From assembly GCA_018780645.1 (NCBI GenBank), contig JADMJJ010000100.1, positions 1 through 34,229 of the forward strand: a stretch of DNA of 34,229 bases. Reading direction: 5' to 3'. The notes under the pieces were generated by a model. It ran no database searches. It had not been told where the DNA came from and saw only the letters and a program-made list of their open reading frames with translations. This document shows positions 22,842-31,204 of the stretch, piece after piece; position 1 is the first letter of the stretch, and each line of letters begins with the position of its first letter. Both the position numbers and the translations under genes were made by a program. Source of the DNA: Burkholderiaceae bacterium (GTDB lineage Bacteria > Pseudomonadota > Gammaproteobacteria > Burkholderiales > Burkholderiaceae_C).

Positions 22842-23776
22842 GTCGCGGCCCGTTCCGGTGCCGGCGCGGCCGGCCGTATCAGCAGCAGCGGCTCCGGCGA
22901 AACGCTGAAGCGCAGCGGCAGCCTCAGCCGCGAGACTTCACCGTCGATGCCGACCTTGATGTGTTGCATGCCCCATGCTCGCGACCGGCTCACCGTCAGT
23001 TGCCTGAACGAGAAGTTGCGCACCTTGTCGGCATCGCCCAGTTGGCCGAGCGCGCCGCGCAATAGCAGCCACAGCATGGCCAGCCGGCCCACCGGATGCA
23101 GCATTACCCCGGCCAGCCGGCCGGAGTCTATGGCCTGCGCTTCCGGGAAGCCCAATTGCTCCATTTGCAGGGCGTTGTTGCCGATGAACAGCGTCGGCGT
23201 GCGCAGCTCGCGCGTGCTGTTGTCGAGCTCGATGCGAAGGCGCAGATTGCGATGTCCGCGCAGCAGGGTCAGCAGGCCGGCGCCGAAGGCCACCAGCCGG
23301 TGGCGGCCGAACTGCTTCTTCCAGGTTTCGCGGTCTTCCAGCAGCTGTGGATACAGGCCCAGGCTGGCGTTGACCAGGAACACCCGCTGGTTGACCAGAC
23401 CGACCTGAACCGCCTGCGGCGCCTCGTGCAGCAGAACCTGCATCGCCTGTGCGATGTCGGCGGGAATGCCGTGCGTGCGGCTGAAGTAGTTGAAGGTGCC
23501 CTGAGGCAACACACCAAAGGGCAGGCCGCTGCCGAGCACGATCTGCGCCACGGCGCTGATCGTGCCATCGCCGCCGGCCGCTGCGACGATGCCACCGGCC
23601 TGCCGCGCCTCGCGCACGGCCTGATGGGCCACTTCAGCCAGACGCCCGGGCGCATCGACCATCATGACCAAGCAGGGTCGACCGGCCTCCGCGCAGGCGT
23701 TCTCTATGCTTGCCCGCGCTTGGGGCCCGTCGCCATGACCCGATCCGATATTGAAAACAATGAACAGCGGCTTCAC
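22838..23776 (-). CDS. Diacylglycerol kinase-family (DAGK catalytic domain) lipid kinase
   Basis: About 312 residues with the DAGK/YegS fold: FIVFNIGSGHGDG at the start, GIVAAAGGDGTISAVAQ with the GGDGT nucleotide motif, and LPFGVLPQGTFNYFSRTHGIP. A beta-sandwich C-terminal half ends with KVGIDGEVSRLRLPLRFSV, where IDGE is a family motif. It phosphorylates a lipid such as diacylglycerol, using ATP. The start is uncertain: GTG at 23776 directly precedes the conserved core, while ATG at 23887 adds 37 poorly conserved residues that span a perfect hairpin. Neither has a convincing Shine-Dalgarno. It is the first gene of an operon with the metallophosphoesterase and YihY genes. Confidence 0.87.
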   Translation of the reverse strand: MKPLFIVFNIGSGHGDGPQARASIENACAEAGRPCLVMMVDAPGRLAEVAHQAVREARQAGGIVAAAGGDGTISAVAQIVLGSGLPFGVLPQGTFNYFSRTHGIPADIAQAMQVLLHEAPQAVQVGLVNQRVFLVNASLGLYPQLLEDRETWKKQFGRHRLVAFGAGLLTLLRGHRNLRLRIELDNSTRELRTPTLFIGNNALQMEQLGFPEAQAIDSGRLAGVMLHPVGRLAMLWLLLRGALGQLGDADKVRNFSFRQLTVSRSRAWGMQHIKVGIDGEVSRLRLPLRFSVSPEPLLLIRPAAPAPERAAT

Positions 23777-23857
23777 GGCGCTATTGTTACGCTGGCCCGT
23801 CACTCCTCGGGTGTTCCGCTGGTGTCGCTTCGGCGCTTGTTCAGGGTCAGGCTGATC

Positions 23858-23887
23858 ATGATGAACTCCGGTAGGGGAGTTCATCAT
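23858..23887. promoter_or_regulatory. Perfect 12-bp inverted repeat before the lipid kinase
   Basis: ATGATGAACTCC (23858-23869) and GGAGTTCATCAT (23876-23887) are exact arms separated by GGTAGG. On the minus strand the upstream arm contains the alternative ATG start of the kinase. It may be an operator, a leader hairpin controlling translation, or a terminator-like element; no T-run follows. Confidence 0.55.
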
Positions 23888-23963
23888 CGGCGGGCGTGAT
23901 CGCGGCGTCGCTCGGACTGGGGCGCGTTGTGTTGTCAGCCGATGCTGACACGCGCCCGGTCGG

Positions 23964-25055
23964 TCAACCTTTCAAGCCAGCGACGGCCTGATGGGCGGCA
24001 GCCACCGCCTGCTCGACGATCTGCCGCTTCCACCGCGGCGTGTCGGTGTAGAAGGCATCGCGCACCTGGCGTTTCAGGCGGGTGCGGGTGGCCTCCTCCA
24101 GCTCGGGATGGTTCTCCACCCACTGGTCGCAACGCAGTGCGTCGATCATCTGGGGAATTGGCAGCGTGCCGTACTCCAGCGCAATGCCGGTGAACTCGGC
24201 CTGGGCACATTCGTCGTAGATGACGTTCCACATCAGGCCGCTGAGCGGGGCGGAGCTGGAGCTGCCGTCATAGGTTGAGGTCACCTCGGCGCCCCACCAT
24301 CCGCGCGAGCGGGTCACCGCCACCGGGTCGTTTCTGCCGGCGAAAATCTTCTCGCCATGGCCGCTGGGGCCCAGGCCGGTGTGCAGGTCTATCCAGGCCA
24401 CTTTGTTGGCCTGGCGTCCGTGCTCCTGCAGCACATGGCGCAGGGTCACATGGCTCCAGGTCGGGTTGCGTCCGCCATAGAACAGGCCTTCGGGGAACTC
24501 GTACTGCCCGCCCGAGATGGCCCCTTGCAGCGCGAACGCGCCATGCTGGGCGGCATAGGCGGCGAGCACGGCCTCGTTCTCGGCCGTGGGCGGCCACTGG
24601 CTGGGCACCAGGGCCCCGGCCAGCTCGGCATAGCCGGCGTTGTGCGGCAGCTCCTGGTGGAAGTCATGGAAATTGCGGTTCAGGTCCACGTTCTCCTGGG
24701 TGACGCGGCGCCACCAGGAGAAGCCGTAGGGGTTCAGCGCGTGGATGTAGAGCACGGCCACGCCCGCGGCATGGGCCGCGGCGCGCCATTCGGCGTCCTG
24801 CAGCAGCGTGACCTGCACGCCCGAGCCGCAAAAGCCCTCGACGCCATGGCAGGCGCTGCTGATGATCAGCAGCTTGCCTGCATCGGCCGGGCCGTCGCGC
24901 ACCACATCCATGGCCAGCTGCTCGCCGTCCTGGCCCAGCAGCGGGTGGATATGACTTTGCACATCCAGGTCGGCCGCCTCGGCGGCGGCGAGGAATTTGC
25001 CGCGTGCCTCTGCGTAGCGTTGCGAGAACGCAGCTTCAATCTTGCTATCGTCCAT
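23964..25055 (-). CDS. DUF2817 / M14-like zinc carboxypeptidase family protein
   Basis: A 363-residue cytoplasmic protein. Residues consistent with an M14-type site are His and Glu in SACHGVEGFCG (about 70), a second His in VAWIDLHTGLGPSG (about 243), and the catalytic Glu in GIALEYGTLP (about 315). NPYGFSWWRRVTQENVDLNRNF (about 108-129) is a DUF2817 signature. Family members are predicted amide or peptide hydrolases; no substrate is proven. It begins three bases after the M20 amidohydrolase stop, so the two hydrolases are co-transcribed and may act on the same class of N-acyl or dipeptide compound (inference). Confidence 0.83.
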   Translation of the reverse strand: MDDSKIEAAFSQRYAEARGKFLAAAEAADLDVQSHIHPLLGQDGEQLAMDVVRDGPADAGKLLIISSACHGVEGFCGSGVQVTLLQDAEWRAAAHAAGVAVLYIHALNPYGFSWWRRVTQENVDLNRNFHDFHQELPHNAGYAELAGALVPSQWPPTAENEAVLAAYAAQHGAFALQGAISGGQYEFPEGLFYGGRNPTWSHVTLRHVLQEHGRQANKVAWIDLHTGLGPSGHGEKIFAGRNDPVAVTRSRGWWGAEVTSTYDGSSSSAPLSGLMWNVIYDECAQAEFTGIALEYGTLPIPQMIDALRCDQWVENHPELEEATRTRLKRQVRDAFYTDTPRWKRQIVEQAVAAAHQAVAGLKG

Positions 25056-25058
25056 GGC

Positions 25059-26255
25059 TTACTTCTGCGGTTCGGCCAACCAGGCCTCGGCCAGACGCAC
25101 CCACATCGAGCCGCCCAGCGGTATCAGGTCGTCGTTGAAGTCATAGCTCGGGTTGTGCAACATGCAGGGGCCCATGCCATGGCCGCCAATACGGTGCGAG
25201 CCGTCGCCATTGCCGATCAGGAAGTAGCAGCCCGGCTTTTCGAGCAGGAAGAAGCTGAAGTCCTCGGCGCCCATCGTCGGCTCGAATTCCTGCACCTTGT
25301 CGGCGCCAACCATCGCGCCCAGCTGCTTGCGCACGAACTCGGTCTCGTTGGCATGGTTGATCGTCGGCGGGTAGTTGCGCTTGAAGCTGAACTCGCAGGT
25401 CGTCTCGAAGGCGGCGCAGGTGTTCTCGGCGATCACCTGCATGCGGCGCTCGATCAGATCCAGCACCTCCAGCGTGAAGGTGCGCACCGTGCCCTCGATC
25501 ACGCAGGAGTCCGGCACCACGTTCGTCGCCTCGCCGGTGTGGATCATCGTCACCGAGATCACGCCGGCGTCGATGGGCCGCTTGTTGCGGGTGATGATGG
25601 TCTGGAAGGCCAGCACCATCTGGCAGGCCACCGGCACCGGGTCGATGCCGTTGTGCGGCATCGCCGCATGGGCGCCCTTGCCGCGGATGATGACCTTGAA
25701 CTCGTTGCTGGACGCAAACACGGGACCTGAGCGCAGCGCAAACTCGCCGGCCGCCATGCCGGGCCAATTGTGGGCACCGAACATGGCCTCCATCGGGAAT
25801 TTCTCGAACAGGCCGTCCTTGATCATTTCGCGGGCGCCGCCGCCGCCTTCTTCGGCGGGCTGGAATACCAGATAGATGGTGCCGTCGAAATTGCGGTGCT
25901 TGGACAGGTGCTTGGCCGCCGCCAGCAGCATCGCCGTGTGGCCGTCATGGCCGCAGGCGTGCATCTTGCCGGTGTGCTTGCTGGCGTGCTCGAAGGTGTT
26001 GTGCTCGGTCATCGGCAGCGCATCGATGTCGGCGCGCAGGCCGACGGCGCGGTCGCTCGTGCCGTTCTTGACGATACCGACGACGCCGGTCTTGCCTAGG
26101 CCGCGGTGCACCGGGATGCCCCAATCGGTCAGCGCCTTGGCAATCACATCGGCCGTGCGTTCCTCCTGGAAGCACAGCTCGGGGTGGGCATGGATGTCCC
26201 GTCGCAAGGCCTGGATGCTGGCCGCATCCGCAAGAATAGAGTCAATCAGCTTCAT
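25059..26255 (-). CDS. M20 family amidohydrolase (hippurate hydrolase/HipO-like)
   Basis: A 398-residue dimetal hydrolase. Visible motifs are RRDIHAHPELCFQE, GLRADIDALPM, ACGHDGHTAML (metal His and Asp), FQPAEEGGGGA (metal Glu pair), GAHNWPG, and MGAEDFSFF. The C-terminal LHNPSYDFND carries the last metal His. Such enzymes release amino acids from N-acyl conjugates such as hippurate or N-acetyl amino acids. The ATG at 26255 is chosen because GGAG lies eight bases upstream; a GTG three codons earlier would sit on that site. It is the first gene of an operon with the DUF2817 protein. Confidence 0.92.
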   Translation of the reverse strand: MKLIDSILADAASIQALRRDIHAHPELCFQEERTADVIAKALTDWGIPVHRGLGKTGVVGIVKNGTSDRAVGLRADIDALPMTEHNTFEHASKHTGKMHACGHDGHTAMLLAAAKHLSKHRNFDGTIYLVFQPAEEGGGGAREMIKDGLFEKFPMEAMFGAHNWPGMAAGEFALRSGPVFASSNEFKVIIRGKGAHAAMPHNGIDPVPVACQMVLAFQTIITRNKRPIDAGVISVTMIHTGEATNVVPDSCVIEGTVRTFTLEVLDLIERRMQVIAENTCAAFETTCEFSFKRNYPPTINHANETEFVRKQLGAMVGADKVQEFEPTMGAEDFSFFLLEKPGCYFLIGNGDGSHRIGGHGMGPCMLHNPSYDFNDDLIPLGGSMWVRLAEAWLAEPQK

Positions 26256-26379
26256 GGCGCGCACTCCAAAGTTTGACGGCGCGCGGGCTCACCGCGGCAG
26301 CGCGCGCCTGGTGAAAATGAGTGTACTCCGGCGGTTTGGGGCCGGCACCGCGGGGCGCGGGGCTTGTGCGGTCAGCGGT

Positions 26380-27567
26380 TTATCGCTTGACCCGCCCGTC
26401 GCCGGTCAGCAGCGACAGCTCGACGAAGTTCGAGGCCACATGCTTTTGCGGGCCGAACTTCACCTGGAAGCCACCAGCGTTGTAGTTGCTCAACGTTTCC
26501 AGCCCGGCGACCAGGCTTTCGCGGCTGACCTTGCCCATGCGGCGCAGGCCCTCGGTCAGCACCTTGGCGGCCAGATAGCCCTCGATGGCGGTGTAGTTGG
26601 GGCGCTGGTCGCCGCCGGCCTTCTTCAGTGCGGTCTGGTATTCGGCGACCACGCCGGTGGCCACGCCGAAGGGGTAGGGCATGACCTGGCTGACGACCAC
26701 GCCGCGCGCCTCCTTGCCCAGTTCGTCCGACAGCGCCTGCGTGCCGACAAAGGACACGTTGTAGAACAGCCCGCCGTAGCCGGCCTTGCGCGCCTCGCGT
26801 ATGAAGGCGGCGCAGCTCTTGTAGGCGCTGATCATCACGATGGCCTCGGGCAGGGCGGGCACCAGATCCTTGACCGCCTTGGCCACGTCCACACTGTTGC
26901 GCTCGACGGTGGAGGTGGCCAGCGGCGCCAGGCTCAGGGCCTTCAGCGCCCGCTGCACGCCTTCCAGGCCGGCGCGGCCATAGGCGTCGTTCTGGTGAAA
27001 AACCGAGATCTTGTTCAGACCCAGCTGGGTCAGCTGGCGCACGATCAGCGCGGTTTCGTCGAAATAGGAGGCACGCAGGTGGAAGACCCACCGGCTGAAC
27101 GGGTCGCGCAAGGCCTCGGCACCCGTGAACGGGGCGAAGAAGGGGATCTTGTGCTGGTTCACCAGGGGCAGGGCGGCCAGAGAGGTGGGCGTGCCCACAT
27201 AGCCGAACAGGGCGAACACATCGTCCTCGATGAACTTCTCGGTATTGGCCTTGCAGCGCTCGGGCTCATAGCCGTCGTCCAGCGTCTTCAGCTCGATAGT
27301 CAATCCGTTGACACCGCCGGCGGCATTGACCGCGTCGAAGTACAGCTTGGCGCCGGCCTGCATCTGAAGGCCAAGCTGGGCGGCCGGGCCGGTCAGGGGC
27401 ACCGATTGGCCCAGCACGATGCGCCGCCGCTCCTGGGCCCACAGAGGCAGGGCCCCGGCTGCGAGGCCGCCCAGGCTGGCCAAGCGCTTCAGGCAATGTC
27501 GTCGTTGCAAGGCGTTTCCCGGTCGTGTTGGTGATCCGCGCGCGGGCGCGGCTCGATTGACGTGCAT
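26380..27567 (-). CDS. ABC transporter substrate-binding protein (branched-chain amino acid type)
   Basis: A 395-residue periplasmic-binding protein of the LivJ-like class. The N-region contains QRRHCLKRLASLGGLAAGA, a twin-arginine-like signal, with cleavage after LWAQ. The mature part starts RIVLGQSVPLTGPAAQLGLQ and includes YFDAVNAAGGVNG and KTLDDGYEPE, all typical of this family. Ligand is unknown. No permease or ATPase gene is adjacent, so it is an orphan binding protein in this window. The ATG at 27567 is preceded by GGGGAAA; it leaves an unusually long pre-signal region of about 20 residues, so a later TTG (27510) is an alternative. The gap to the divergent oxidoreductase is 71 bases. 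Confidence 0.88.
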   Translation of the reverse strand: MHVNRAAPARGSPTRPGNALQRRHCLKRLASLGGLAAGALPLWAQERRRIVLGQSVPLTGPAAQLGLQMQAGAKLYFDAVNAAGGVNGLTIELKTLDDGYEPERCKANTEKFIEDDVFALFGYVGTPTSLAALPLVNQHKIPFFAPFTGAEALRDPFSRWVFHLRASYFDETALIVRQLTQLGLNKISVFHQNDAYGRAGLEGVQRALKALSLAPLATSTVERNSVDVAKAVKDLVPALPEAIVMISAYKSCAAFIREARKAGYGGLFYNVSFVGTQALSDELGKEARGVVVSQVMPYPFGVATGVVAEYQTALKKAGGDQRPNYTAIEGYLAAKVLTEGLRRMGKVSRESLVAGLETLSNYNAGGFQVKFGPQKHVASNFVELSLLTGDGRVKR

Positions 27568-27638
27568 TTTCCCCGTCGGGATGCGGCTTTGACGGGGGCG
27601 GCGCCGCAAGGCCGGTCGCTGTGTGCAATAGTGCGCGC

Positions 27639-29732
27639 ATGAATTCCGCAGTTACGCCTTCCGCCGACGCTTCTGTGTCGAATAGCACGCCCAAAACGGT
27701 CCATGGTGCCTGTCCGCACGATTGCCCCGACACCTGCGCCATGCGCATCACGGTGCAGGACGGACGGGTGATCAAGATCCAGGGCGACCCCGATCACGCC
27801 ACCACCCAGGGTGCCCTGTGCACCAAGGTCTCGCGCTATGCCGAGCGCAGCTACCACCCGGAGCGGGTGCTGACACCACTCAAGCGTGTCGGCCCCAAGG
27901 GCCGGGGTCAGTTCGTGCCGGTGAGCTGGGACGAGGCGCTGGGCGATATCGCCGGCCGCCTGAAGGAAATCGCCGCCCGCGACCCCGAGGCCATCCTGCC
28001 CTACAGCTATGCCGGTACGATGGGGCTGCTGCAGGGCGAGTCGATTGCCGCCCGCTTCTTCAACAAGCTGGGCGCCTCGCAGCTGCTGCGCACGATCTGC
28101 GCCTCGGCCGGCGGTGCGGCGCTGGCCGCGACCTATGGCCACAAGGTGGGCATGCGGGTCGAGCAGTTCGCCTTCAGCCAATTGATTGTCATCTGGGGCA
28201 GCAATTCGATTGCCTCGAATCTGCATTTCTGGACCCTGGCCAATCAGGCCAAGCGCCAGGGCGCCAAGCTGATCTGCATAGACCCGCGCAAGACCGAGAC
28301 GGCCGACAAATGCCACCAGCACATCGCCCTGCTGCCCGGCACCGACGGCGCGCTGGCCCTGGGCCTGATGCATGAGCTGATCACCCACGGCTGGCTGGAC
28401 CAGGACTACATAGCCCGCCATGTGGACGGCTGGGACGGCTTGCGCGAACGCGCGCTGCAATGGCCGCCCGAGCGCGTGGCCGAGGTCTGCGGCATCAGCG
28501 CCGACGAGGTGCGCCAGCTGGCACGCGACTACGGCACGACCAAGCCGGCCGCGATCCGGCTGAACTACGGCATGCAGCGTGTGCGCGGCGGCGGCAATGC
28601 GGTGCGCCTGGTGGCCCTGCTGCCCTGCCTGACCGGCGCCTGGCGCGATGCGGCCGGCGGCATGCTGCTGTCCAGCTCGGGCTTTTTCGCGCCCTACAAG
28701 AACTCGGCCAAGCTGGAGCGGCCCGATCTGCTGGCCGGGCGCACGCCGCGCACCATCAATATGAGCACCATTGGCGACGATCTGCTGCGCGAGGCCTCGC
28801 CCGAATTCGGGCCAAAAATCGAGGCGGTGATCGTCTACAACAGCAACCCGGTGGCGGTGGCGCCCGAGTCGGGCAAGGTGGTGGCCGGCTTCCAGCGCGA
28901 GGATCTGTTCACCGTCGTGCTGGAGCACTTCCTGACCGATACCGCCGACCAGGCTGACTATGTGCTGCCGGCGACCACCCAGCTGGAACATCTGGACGTG
29001 CACACCAGCTACGGCCACACCACGGTGCTGATCAACGAGCCGGCTATTTGCCCGCAGGGCGAGGCCAAGCCCAACACGCAGATCTTCCGCGAACTGGCGG
29101 CACGCATGGGCTTCACCGAGCCCTGCTTTGCCGACAGCGACGAGACCCTGGCCCGCCAAGCCCTGGTGGACAACCTCAGCTTCGACGAGCTGCGCGCCAC
29201 CGGCTGGCTGCAGCTGCCGATTGCCGACGCGCCGTTCGCCAACGGCGGCTTCCCTACGCCCAATGGCAGGGTGCAGGCCGATGCCCCGGGTCTGGGCCTG
29301 CCCGACTACGTGCCCAACTACGAAAGCCGCCAGTCCTCACCCGAGCTGGCGCGGCGCTATCCGCTGGCGATGATTTCGCCGCCGGCGCGCAACTTCCTCA
29401 ACTCCAGCTTCGTCAATGTGAAGAGCCTGCGCGACATCGAGGGCGAACCGCTGCTGGAGATGCATGGCGATGACGCCGCCGCCCGGGGCATCCAGGACGG
29501 GCAGGTGGTGCGGGTGTTCAACGAGCGCGGCACCTACCGCTGCCGCGTGGCGCTGAACCCGCGCGCCCGGCCCGGCGTCGTCAACGGCCTGGGTGTGTGG
29601 TGGCGCAAGCTGGGGCTGGACGGCAGCAACGTCAACGAACTGACGCACCAGCGCCTGACCGATATGGGCGAGGCGCCGAGCTTCTACGACTGCCTGGTCG
29701 AGGTGCAGGCCGACGGTCTCCGGGCGGCGTGA
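27639..29732 (+). CDS. Molybdopterin-dependent oxidoreductase (DMSO reductase superfamily)
   Basis: A 697-residue protein with an N-terminal [4Fe-4S] site: C25, C29, C33 and C61 (ACPHDCPDTC and GALCTK). Cofactor-binding motifs follow, including VIWGSNSIASN, CIDPRKTETAD, LLPGTDGALALG, VIVYNSNPVAVAPE and TDTADQADYVLPATTQLEH, with a C-terminal NERGTYRCRV dinucleotide-binding region. There is no Tat signal, so it should be cytoplasmic. No iron-sulfur or membrane-anchor partner is adjacent. The substrate cannot be assigned, and the molybdenum ligand is not certain from inspection. ATG 27639 is preferred over GTG 27621, although neither has a clear ribosome site. Its TGA overlaps the start of the next gene. 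Confidence 0.87.
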   Translation: MNSAVTPSADASVSNSTPKTVHGACPHDCPDTCAMRITVQDGRVIKIQGDPDHATTQGALCTKVSRYAERSYHPERVLTPLKRVGPKGRGQFVPVSWDEALGDIAGRLKEIAARDPEAILPYSYAGTMGLLQGESIAARFFNKLGASQLLRTICASAGGAALAATYGHKVGMRVEQFAFSQLIVIWGSNSIASNLHFWTLANQAKRQGAKLICIDPRKTETADKCHQHIALLPGTDGALALGLMHELITHGWLDQDYIARHVDGWDGLRERALQWPPERVAEVCGISADEVRQLARDYGTTKPAAIRLNYGMQRVRGGGNAVRLVALLPCLTGAWRDAAGGMLLSSSGFFAPYKNSAKLERPDLLAGRTPRTINMSTIGDDLLREASPEFGPKIEAVIVYNSNPVAVAPESGKVVAGFQREDLFTVVLEHFLTDTADQADYVLPATTQLEHLDVHTSYGHTTVLINEPAICPQGEAKPNTQIFRELAARMGFTEPCFADSDETLARQALVDNLSFDELRATGWLQLPIADAPFANGGFPTPNGRVQADAPGLGLPDYVPNYESRQSSPELARRYPLAMISPPARNFLNSSFVNVKSLRDIEGEPLLEMHGDDAAARGIQDGQVVRVFNERGTYRCRVALNPRARPGVVNGLGVWWRKLGLDGSNVNELTHQRLTDMGEAPSFYDCLVEVQADGLRAA

Positions 29733-30826
29733 AGCGGAAGCGCTGGATGGCTTGGGCAGGGTTGGCAAGTCTGATGGCCGTGGGCGCCGTGCTGCTGACC
29801 AGCGGCTGCGCCAACGTGGCCTATCTGGCTCAGTCGGTGTCCGGCCATCTGCAGCTGGTCAGCGCAGCCAAGCCGGTCACCCAGTGGCTGGCCGATGACA
29901 GTCAGCCGGCCGAGTTGCGCGAGCGCCTGGCCCTGACCCAGCGCATGCGCGACTTCGCCATTCAAGAACTGAAGCTGCCCGACAACCGCAGCTACCGCGC
30001 CTATGCCGATCTGCAGCGCCCGGCCGCGGTCTGGAATGTGGTCGCCGCACCCGAGCTGAGCCTGAGCCTGAAGACCTGGTGCTTCCCGGTGATGGGCTGC
30101 GTCGGCTACCGCGGCTACTTCCAGCGCGAGCGGGCCGACGCCTTTGCCCAGGGCTTGCAGCAGGAACAGGGTCTCGAGGTCTCGGTCTATGGCGTGCCCG
30201 CCTACTCGACCTTGGGTCTGACCAACTGGCTGGGCGGCGACCCGCTGCTCAACACCTTCATCCGCTACCCGGAGGGCGAGCTGGCCCGGCTGATCTTCCA
30301 CGAGCTGACGCATCAGGTCGTCTATGTGAAGGACGACACCATGTTCAACGAGTCCTTTGCCACCGCGGTGGAGCGCCTCGGTGCGCAGCGCTGGCTCAGC
30401 GCCCATGGAACGCCGGCCGCACGAGACGAGTTTGTGGCGCTGGAGCGACGCCGCGAGGATTTTCGCGCGCTGACGATGCGCTACCGCCAGCGCTTGGACC
30501 GGCTCTACCGCAGCGATGCCAGTGCAGAGGCCAAACGCGCCGGCAAGGCCGCCCTGATGGCCGAGCTGCGGGCCGACTACGCCGCGCTCAAGGCCGGCAC
30601 CTGGGGCGGCTATGCCGGTTACGACGGCTGGTTTGCCCGCGCCAACAATGCCTCCTTTGGCGTGCTGGCGGCCTACAACGAGCTGACGCCGCAGTTCGAG
30701 GCCCTGTTCGAGCGCGAGGGCCGTGACTTCGAGCGCTTCTATGCGGCCGTGCGCGCCATGGCCAGCTTGCCGCGCGACGAGCGCCGCGCCACACTGAAGC
30801 AAAACCTGCCACCGGAGACGCACTGA
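29729..30826 (+). CDS. Zinc aminopeptidase-like lipoprotein (PF10023 type)
   Basis: A 365-residue protein starting with GTG at 29729, which overlaps the oxidoreductase stop (GTGA). A basic start is followed by a hydrophobic run and LLTSGC, a lipobox at Cys27, so it is likely a lipoprotein. RLIFHELTHQVVYVKDDTMFNESFATAVERLG contains the zinc-binding HExxH and the downstream Glu; this block identifies the predicted aminopeptidase family. WCFPVMGCVGYRGYF is another family motif. Activity has been predicted for the family, not shown here. An ATG at 29747 would still leave a signal sequence. Confidence 0.82.
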   Translation: MKRKRWMAWAGLASLMAVGAVLLTSGCANVAYLAQSVSGHLQLVSAAKPVTQWLADDSQPAELRERLALTQRMRDFAIQELKLPDNRSYRAYADLQRPAAVWNVVAAPELSLSLKTWCFPVMGCVGYRGYFQRERADAFAQGLQQEQGLEVSVYGVPAYSTLGLTNWLGGDPLLNTFIRYPEGELARLIFHELTHQVVYVKDDTMFNESFATAVERLGAQRWLSAHGTPAARDEFVALERRREDFRALTMRYRQRLDRLYRSDASAEAKRAGKAALMAELRADYAALKAGTWGGYAGYDGWFARANNASFGVLAAYNELTPQFEALFEREGRDFERFYAAVRAMASLPRDERRATLKQNLPPETH

Positions 30827-31158
30827 TGTCCGATATACGCATACACCGCGACCACAATCTGGGGCTGGTTCGCGCCCGTGAGGTGGCCTGGGCCTGGGCC
30901 GAGGAGGTCGAGCGCAAGTTCGACATGGACTGCACCGTGCTCGAGGGCGAGACCAGCGACACCGTGCAGTTCACCCGCTCGGGCGTCAAGGGCCAGATGA
31001 TCGTTGCCGCCGATCACTTCGATCTCAGCGCCAAGCTGGGCCTCTTGCTGGGTGCATTCAAGGGCACGATAGAGCAGGAGATCCAGAAGGAGCTGGACGC
31101 CCTGCTGGCCGCCGAGGTGAAGCCCAAGAAGGCGGCGGCCAAGAAGAAGCCGGCCTGA
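30826..31158 (+). CDS. Polyhydroxyalkanoic acid system (PHA granule-region) family protein
   Basis: A 110-residue protein. IRIHRDHNLGLVRAREVAWAWAEEVERKF at the start and FTRSGVKGQMIVAADHFDLSAKLGLLLGAF in the middle match the PHA_gran_rgn family, found near PHA granule genes. The tail is a Lys/Ala-rich run (KPKKAAAKKKPA), reminiscent of DNA- or granule-binding tails. A precise role is unproven. The ATG shares a base with the preceding TGA (TGATG), giving a third coupled gene in this operon. Its stop codon lies in the loop of a GC hairpin. Confidence 0.75.
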   Translation: MSDIRIHRDHNLGLVRAREVAWAWAEEVERKFDMDCTVLEGETSDTVQFTRSGVKGQMIVAADHFDLSAKLGLLLGAFKGTIEQEIQKELDALLAAEVKPKKAAAKKKPA

Positions 31159-31166
31159 GTGGCCGG
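31150..31166. terminator. GC hairpin enclosing the PHA-protein stop codon
   Basis: CCGGCC and GGCCGG pair around TGAGT; the TGA is the stop of the preceding gene. A second stem, GGGGC/GCCCC at 31183-31196, follows. Together they may serve as terminators between convergent genes. No T-run is seen. Confidence 0.45.
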
Positions 31167-31204
31167 TGGGTGTCAGCGCTGCGGGGCCTGCGCCCCACGG
31201 GCGT

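Noticed and set aside
23858-23887. Inverted repeat as the end of an insertion sequence
   Set aside because: The arms face each other across six bases, and no transposase or target duplication is near.
25876-27534. 552-residue plus-strand open frame across the amidohydrolase and binding protein
   Set aside because: It spans two real minus-strand genes and has no recognisable motif.
27489-29159. 556-residue minus-strand open frame across the molybdoenzyme
   Set aside because: Antisense shadow; the sense strand has an intact Fe-S site and cofactor motifs.
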